Source: Terriglobales bacterium (GTDB taxonomy: Bacteria > Acidobacteriota > Terriglobia > Terriglobales > Acidobacteriaceae). From it: a stretch of 34,974 nucleotides of DNA. The notes beneath the pieces were generated by a model, which was given only the letters and a program-made list of their open reading frames with translations, was not told where the DNA came from and ran no database searches. Of this stretch, positions 29,346 through 34,974 are shown one piece after another. How positions within the stretch are numbered: the stretch's first letter is position 1; each line of letters starts with the position of its first letter. The stretch is taken from contig JAICWB010000002.1 in the NCBI GenBank assembly GCA_025935035.1, positions 1 through 34,974 on the forward strand, in the 5' to 3' direction. A program made the translations under genes and the position numbers.

Positions 29346-30595
29346 TATGCTTTTCTCCTCTTCGCTCCTGCAGGTTTCTGCGCACCCGCCTCAATCTCAC
29401 TCAACACAGCATCCAGCTTCTTCACCACCTCATCCACATTCTTCTTCGTGATGACATATGGCGGCAGGAATCGCAGCGTCGTATCATGCGTGCGATTAAT
29501 GATCACTCCCCGGTCACGCATCAACGCGACCGCCGCCTTCGCATGGTCGGCGGTGTCGAGTTCCATAGCAAGCATCAGACCCGCACCGCGCACATCCGCC
29601 ACACTTCCGTGCTTCTTATCAAGTGCCGAAAGTCCGGCTAGGAAATATTTCCCCGTCTCCTGCACTTTCTTCAGCAGCTTCTCCCGCTCAATCGTGTTCA
29701 AGAACTCCAGCGCCACCGCGCACGCCAGCGGACCACCACCGAACGTAGTCCCATGCATCCCCGGATGGATCGCACTCGCCACTTTGTTCGACGCCAGCAA
29801 CGCTCCCAGCGGCAATCCCGCAGCCAAAGGCTTCGCCACAGTCACCAGGTCAGGCTGCACACCATAATGTTGGTAAGCGAACCACTTCCCTGTCCGTCCC
29901 AGCCCGCTCTGGATCTCATCCGCGATCAGCAACGCTCCGCTCTTCTGCGTCAGATTGCGCGCAACTTGGAAAAACTCCTTCGTCACCGGCTGCACGCCGC
30001 CCTCGCCCTGGATCACCTCCAGCGCAACCGCGCAAACCGTGTCGTCAAACTTCTTCTCCAAGTCCGCGACATCGTTGAACTTCACAAACTCCACGCCCGG
30101 CATCAGCGGCATGAACGGCTTCCGATACTTCTCCTGCCCCGTCGTAGCCAGCGAACCGAACGTCCTTCCATGGAAGGAATTCTCCATAGCCAGCACACGC
30201 CACTTCGGCTTGTGGCCGTTCGAGCTCGCTGCCTGCGCGTAAGCCCGCGCAAATTTCAACGCGCCTTCCCACGCTTCCGTGCCGCTGTTGGAAAAGAACA
30301 CGCGATCCAGCCCCGATATCGCCGCCAACTTCTTCGCCAACGCAGACTGATAGTCATGGAAGAACAGGTTCGAAAGATGCACCACCTTCTTCGCCTGCTG
30401 CACCATCACGCGCGTCACCGCCTTGTGCCCATACCCCAACGCATTCACGCCGATGCCGCTCAAAAAATCGAGATACTTCTTCCCGTCCGCGTCATACAGA
30501 TAAACGCCCTTGCCGCGCTTCATCAGCAGCGGATAACGGTCATAAGTTGAGACCAGCAGGTTTGATTCAGCTTGCTTTACCGCCGCCAGACTCAT
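29345..30595 (-). CDS. argD: Acetylornithine aminotransferase
   Basis: YDADGKKYLDFLSGIGVNALGYGHKAV; FFSNSGTEAWEGALKFAR; LIADEIQSGLGRTGKWFAYQHYGVQPDLVTVAKPLAAGLPLGA. Confidence 0.94.
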   Translation of the reverse strand: MSLAAVKQAESNLLVSTYDRYPLLMKRGKGVYLYDADGKKYLDFLSGIGVNALGYGHKAVTRVMVQQAKKVVHLSNLFFHDYQSALAKKLAAISGLDRVFFSNSGTEAWEGALKFARAYAQAASSNGHKPKWRVLAMENSFHGRTFGSLATTGQEKYRKPFMPLMPGVEFVKFNDVADLEKKFDDTVCAVALEVIQGEGGVQPVTKEFFQVARNLTQKSGALLIADEIQSGLGRTGKWFAYQHYGVQPDLVTVAKPLAAGLPLGALLASNKVASAIHPGMHGTTFGGGPLACAVALEFLNTIEREKLLKKVQETGKYFLAGLSALDKKHGSVADVRGAGLMLAMELDTADHAKAAVALMRDRGVIINRTHDTTLRFLPPYVITKKNVDEVVKKLDAVLSEIEAGAQKPAGAKRRKA

Positions 30596-31374
30596 GCCAC
30601 CATCACCTCAGTGCCGGATTCGATCTTGTGCACGTAGAAATCTGGAATGCAATCCGCTTCCACTGCCGGCAGTATGCGCACGCGCGCCACGCCTTTCCTC
30701 AGCGCCTCCTGGCACGCCGCCAGCTTCGGCAACATGCCGCCATTGATCACAGATTGTTCGATCATCTGTTTTATCTGTTGCACTTCCAGCCACCGCATCA
30801 CATCACCATTGGCATCTTTCACTCCCGGTACGTCCGTCAGGAAGATAAGCGCGTCCGCATGACACGCCACCGCGACCGCCGCCGCCATCTGGTCAGCATT
30901 GATGTTGTAGTACTGCCCGTCGCTTCCCGGCGCCAAGCTCGATATCACCGGCACCGCGCCCGCCGCCCAGATCGCGTTGATCCATTTCGGATCACTGGCG
31001 CATATCTCTCCCACAAATCCCAGGTCGCCGTCGCCGTTTACCTTCTTGCGCGCGCGGAAAGCCGCGCCATCGCCGCCGCACATGCCTACCGCCGAGCAGC
31101 CAAGCGCGTTGATGCTCGAGACCATCGTCTTATTCATCTTGCCGGCCAGCACCATCAACGCAACGTCGCGCGTCTCCGCGTCCGTCACGCGCAGTCCATT
31201 CACGAACTCGCTTTTTTTGCCCAGCATCGCCATGGTGCGCGTGATCTCCGCGCCGCCTCCGTGGACCACCGCCACGTCATGCTGCCGCGCCAACTCCGCC
31301 ACTGCCCGCGCGCATTTCTGCCGCAGGTCTTTATCTTCCAGAGCCCGACCGCCAATTTTCACGACGACTTTCAA
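30592..31374 (-). CDS. argB: Acetylglutamate kinase (TTG start proposed)
   Basis: KVVVKIGGRALEDK, VAVVHGGGAEI, NINADQMAAAVAVACHADALIFLTDVPGV. AGGAGG lies just upstream of a TTG that overlaps the argC TGA; the ORF track uses an upstream ATG at 31398. Confidence 0.9.
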   Translation of the reverse strand: MKVVVKIGGRALEDKDLRQKCARAVAELARQHDVAVVHGGGAEITRTMAMLGKKSEFVNGLRVTDAETRDVALMVLAGKMNKTMVSSINALGCSAVGMCGGDGAAFRARKKVNGDGDLGFVGEICASDPKWINAIWAAGAVPVISSLAPGSDGQYYNINADQMAAAVAVACHADALIFLTDVPGVKDANGDVMRWLEVQQIKQMIEQSVINGGMLPKLAACQEALRKGVARVRILPAVEADCIPDFYVHKIESGTEVMVA

Positions 31375-32405
31375 TTCAGCCCCTCCTGCTCCGCCCATCC
31401 ATACATCACATTCATGTTCTGCACCGCCTGGCCCGCCGCACCTTTAATAAGGTTGTCGAGACACGAAACGAGGATCACTTTCTTCCCATCCGGCCCCAAC
31501 GCAAATCCAATATCGCAATAGTTCGTGCGCAACGAATCCTGTATCTGCGGCAACTGCGGATACGGAAACACGCGCACGCATTTCGAATCCGCATAAAAGT
31601 TGCGCAGCGTTTCTTCGATCCCCGCGGCAGTCGTTTTCTCTTTCAGCGTGACGTAAATCGTGGACAAGATGCCGCGTGGGATCGGCAGCAAATGCGGCGT
31701 AAAGATCAAATTCTCCGCGCCGATTCCCAACTGCTCCAATATCTCGCCTGTGTGCCGATGCCCGAAAACGCTATACGCCGACAAGTTCTCCGCCACTTCC
31801 ACAAAATGCGTCTTCGCGCTCGGCGCCTTACCCGCCCCGGAAACGCCCGACTTGCAATCGCAGACGATTCCCGCCTCAACATCAATCAGCCCGCCTTTCA
31901 CCAGCGGCGCCAGCGCCAATATCACTGAAGTCGAATAACATCCCGGATTCGCTACCAACTTCGCCCCGCGAATCTCATCGCTATGCAACTCCGGCGAACC
32001 AAACACAGCCTGCTTCATCGTCGCGCCAGTCGTGCCATTCTCTTCCAGCTTATAGACCTCGCGATTGACCGCGTTCTTCAGCCGCCACGCCCCACTCAAG
32101 TCAATGATCTTCAGGCCACGCTTCAATCCTTCCGGCACCATCTCCCAAGAAGTCTCATGCGGCGTCGCCAGAAACAGCAGATCGATTTTTTCTTTCTCCA
32201 CGTGTTCCCAAGAAAAGGCATGTAGCGGAGTCGGCCGCCCGTTCATCGACCGCGGATAGATCTCATCCAGCGTCTTCGCGCCCGACTCCTCGCGACGAAA
32301 TAACATCGACTCGCTCACCATCGGATGTTTGCGCAACAACCGCGCCAACTCATAACCCGCATAACCGGTCGCGCCCACCACTCCGCATTTGATCTGTTGC
32401 GCCAT
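31371..32405 (-). CDS. argC: N-acetyl-gamma-glutamyl-phosphate reductase
   Basis: CGVVGATGYAGYELARLLRKHP; LVANPGCYSTSVILALAPLVK; HRHTGEI. Confidence 0.96.
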   Translation of the reverse strand: MAQQIKCGVVGATGYAGYELARLLRKHPMVSESMLFRREESGAKTLDEIYPRSMNGRPTPLHAFSWEHVEKEKIDLLFLATPHETSWEMVPEGLKRGLKIIDLSGAWRLKNAVNREVYKLEENGTTGATMKQAVFGSPELHSDEIRGAKLVANPGCYSTSVILALAPLVKGGLIDVEAGIVCDCKSGVSGAGKAPSAKTHFVEVAENLSAYSVFGHRHTGEILEQLGIGAENLIFTPHLLPIPRGILSTIYVTLKEKTTAAGIEETLRNFYADSKCVRVFPYPQLPQIQDSLRTNYCDIGFALGPDGKKVILVSCLDNLIKGAAGQAVQNMNVMYGWAEQEGLN

Positions 32406-32857
32406 TACGCCAGCAGCTCCCGTATGCGAGACCCCAATCTATGCGCCGCTCTGTTGTCCTCCGTCACCATCAAAATCGTGTCGTCACCCGCGATCGTCCC
32501 CAGCACTTCGTTCCAAGCCTCGCCATCAAGCGACGCAGCCACCGGCTGCGCGCTTCCCACAGCGGTCTTCACCACCAGCAGGTTCTGCGCCTCGCGCACA
32601 TCCAACACGAATTCACGAACGAGCCGGTTCGCGCTAGGCAATATCTGCTCGTTTGCGATCGGCGCAGGCGCTCCCGGCGCGAACTGGTATCCCTCCGACG
32701 ATTTCACCAAGCCCAGTTCGCGGATATCACGCGACAGCGTCGCCTGCGTCACCTTGAAGCCCACGCGCACCAGCGCCTTGCGCAACTCATCCTGGTTCGC
32801 AGGTCGGCTCTGCTCCACAATCTTCAAGATCGCGTTATGTCGGCTCGGTTTACTCAT
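32405..32857 (-). CDS. argR: Arginine repressor
   Basis: VGFKVTQATLSRDIRELGLVKSSEGYQF; C-terminal LGTIAGDDTILMVTED. First gene of the operon. Confidence 0.95.
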   Translation of the reverse strand: MSKPSRHNAILKIVEQSRPANQDELRKALVRVGFKVTQATLSRDIRELGLVKSSEGYQFAPGAPAPIANEQILPSANRLVREFVLDVREAQNLLVVKTAVGSAQPVAASLDGEAWNEVLGTIAGDDTILMVTEDNRAAHRLGSRIRELLA

Positions 32858-32890
32858 GTATATTTATTCAATCACTAGAATATTTATACA
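32857..32890 (-). promoter_or_regulatory. Tandem ARG boxes at the argR promoter and start codon
   Basis: TGTATATTTATTCA (32857-32870) and AGAATATTTATACA (32877-32890), near matches to TGAAT-N4-ATTCA, 20 bp centre to centre. Confidence 0.75.
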
Positions 32891-32942
32891 CTGATTTTAG
32901 GGAAAAGTTGCTCTGGGAGTCAATAGAAAAGTTGTTGAAAGC

Positions 32943-32971
32943 AAAGAAAAAGGCGGCCTTCTCGGCCGCCC
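32943..32971 (-). terminator. Rho-independent terminator for the XapX gene (minus strand)
   Basis: Perfect 7-bp stem GGCGGCC-N5-GGCCGCC followed on the minus strand by TTTTTCTTT. Confidence 0.8.
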
Positions 32972-33030
32972 TATTTCTTATGCAATTTGTCTTGCGCTAC
33001 TTCGCGCTCCTCGCTTCGCTTCCTCGTTCG

Positions 33031-33264
33031 TTACTTCGCGCCCTTATCCGCAGCGCCTGACTGTGCCGCTGCGCTGATCGCCGGCGGCTCATTCGCACCG
33101 CCCTTCTTCGGCAGGATCTTATCGCCCACTACATATCCGAACGTCATTGCGACCACTAATAATGCGCCCGGGATCACCGGCGGCGCCGGCGCCGGTATCT
33201 CAAAATACTTGCAAAACATGCCTACGCCGAACGCAAGCACATACGCTATCAACAATCGAGCCAT
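33031..33264 (-). CDS. XapX-domain small membrane protein
   Basis: MARLLIAYVLAFGVGMFCKYFEIPAPAPPVIPGALLVVAMTFGYVVGDKIL resembles XapX/DUF1427 (G...Y...IPxPAPPV), with an Ala/Lys-rich tail. Confidence 0.75.
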   Translation of the reverse strand: MARLLIAYVLAFGVGMFCKYFEIPAPAPPVIPGALLVVAMTFGYVVGDKILPKKGGANEPPAISAAAQSGAADKGAK

Positions 33265-33399
33265 TCGCTCGCCCTCCCAAATTCATTCGATGATTCGTTT
33301 CTTATCGCAAATCCCAGAGTACCGCCCTTCCACTCCACCGCCAGCGGAAATCGCAATCCAGAATCGCCTCAGTCAATAGTAACTACTACAAACTTTCCC

Positions 33400-33434
33400 T
33401 CGTGTTCCTTCGTGAAACCATCGTGTCCATCGTG
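33400..33434. repeat. Four CGTG-containing short repeats at about 10-bp spacing
   Basis: tCGTGttccttCGTGaaaccatCGTGtccatCGTG; CGTG starts at 33401, 33411, 33422 and 33431. Confidence 0.5.
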
Positions 33435-33507
33435 TGAAACCTGCTGTTTGGAATCCACCGCAATATCGCGGTAAAATCACCTTTCCCAACATATCCAAGG
33501 AGCCCAT

Positions 33508-34974
33508 ATGTCCAACAGCGCGTCCGTCGCCACTGAACTCAAGTATTGCCACTTGCACATCAACGGAAAGAAGCTCGCTTCCAAGGGCAAGATCGTCACG
33601 CAATACAATCCGGCGACCGGCGAAGCTGCCGCTGAGATCCCCTACTGTACGTCCGCTGAAGTGGACTCCGCCATCGCCGCCGCCCAGGCCGCCTTCCCCG
33701 CCTGGAGCAAGACCCCCGTCCTGCAGCGCGCGCGCATCCTCTTCAAGTTCCGCGAACTCGTGGACAAGCACTCCGCCGAACTGGTATCACTCATCACCGA
33801 AGAAAACGGCAAGACTACGGAAGAGGCCAAGGGCTCATTCCTGCGCGGCATCGAATGCATCGAGTTCGCCTGCGGCGCGCCTACGCTCATGATGGGCGAA
33901 GGCCTTGAGCGCATCAGCAGTGACGTTGATACCAACGCCATCCGACAGCCGCTCGGCGTCTGCGTCGGCATCACCCCCTTCAACTTCCCGTTCATGGTCC
34001 CGCTCTGGATGTTCCCCATCGCTATCGCCTGCGGCAACACATTCGTCCTAAAGCCGTCAGAAAAAGTCCCACGCTCTTCCGTCCGCCTCGCTGAGCTGCT
34101 CTATGAAGCCGGACTCCCCGCGGGCGTCCTCAACGTAGTTCACGGCGCGAAAGAAGTAGTCGATCAGCTGCTTACTGACGAGCGCGTGAAAGCCGTCTCC
34201 TTCGTTGGGTCCAGCAACGTGGCCAAGTACATCTTTTCGACCGCGTCCGCGCACGGCAAGCGCGTTCAGGCGCTCGGCGGCGCCAAGAACCACTCCGTAG
34301 TCATGCCAGACGCGGAGATGAAGTCCACCGTCGAATCCATCATGGCCTCCTCTTTCGGATGCGCCGGCGAACGATGCGTCGCCACCAGCGTAGTCGTCGC
34401 GGTAGGCGCGGTCGCAGATCCGCTCATCGCCGAGCTAACGAAGTTCGCCAATGGCATGACCGTCTGCGCCGGCGACCATGCAGAAGCGCACATGGGCCCG
34501 GTCATCTCCACCGAAGCCAAAGACCGCATCGTCAATTACATCGAGATCGGCGAGAAGGAAGGCGCCAAGATCGCCCGCGACGGACGCAACCAGAAATATC
34601 CCGGCCACCACAATAAAGACGGATACTTCCTCGGGCCCACCATCTTCGATCACGTGAAGCCGAACATGCGCATCGCCTAAGAAGAGATCTTCGGACCGGT
34701 GCTATCGGTAATCCGCGCCAAAGATCTGAAAGAAGCGGTGGAGATCGTCAACGCCTCAGAACACGGCAACGCCTCGTCGGTCTATACCAAGTCCGGCGCC
34801 ACCGCCCGCGAGTTCACCCAAGCCGCGCAGACCGGCATGGTCGGCGTGAACATCGGCGTGCCCGCTCCGGTCGCCCTCTTCCCCTTCTCCGGATGGAAGG
34901 GCTCGTTCTACGGCGACTTGCACGCGCTGGGTAAAGACGGCGTCCGCTTCTTCACCGAGAACAAGGTTGTGACC
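33508..34974 (+). pseudogene. mmsA: Methylmalonate-semialdehyde dehydrogenase (CoA-acylating)-like gene with in-frame TAA at 34678-34680; 3' truncated by window
   Basis: LHINGKKLASKGKIVTQYNPATGEAAAEIPYCTSAEVDSAI...; FGCAGERCVATS. ...[92 protein letters not shown] continues in the same frame to the window end. Confidence 0.85.

Noticed and set aside
29753-31521. 265-aa and 324-aa plus-strand ORFs opposite argD, argB and argC
   Set aside because: His/Arg-rich translations typical of antisense frames of conserved genes; the arg genes on the other strand are unambiguous.

Overview
This window has high coding density and looks like an acidobacterial-type chromosome; that lineage is inferred from gene style only. 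From left to right it contains: the C-terminal part of a CzcA/CusA heavy-metal RND pump; a PolX-like HhH+PHP protein that lacks a polymerase domain; an initiator tRNA-fMet; an imuA-imuB-dnaE2 mutagenesis cassette; deoC followed by a two-domain ALDH16-type aldehyde dehydrogenase and an untracked 52-codon membrane mini-ORF; an aminotransferase and APC permease pair downstream of an mdtABC-like RND operon; a divergent CpxRA-like two-component system and an orphan receiver-like gene; a compact argRCBDFGH-NAGS operon with overlapping genes; an XapX-domain small protein; and an mmsA-like gene interrupted by an in-frame TAA. I found no CRISPR array, transposon, prophage or clearly novel multi-gene system. 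The strongest leads are: (1) a shared GTAAAG(C/T)TTTGT(G/A)AA operator linking the CpxR-like regulator, the RND pump and the orphan receiver; (2) the in-frame stop in mmsA; (3) phased TTCGC repeats over the imuA promoter; (4) a DnaA-box inverted pair upstream of deoC; (5) two ARG boxes reaching the argR start codon; (6) an arginine operon with no intergenic DNA, ending in a NAGS gene that overlaps argH.
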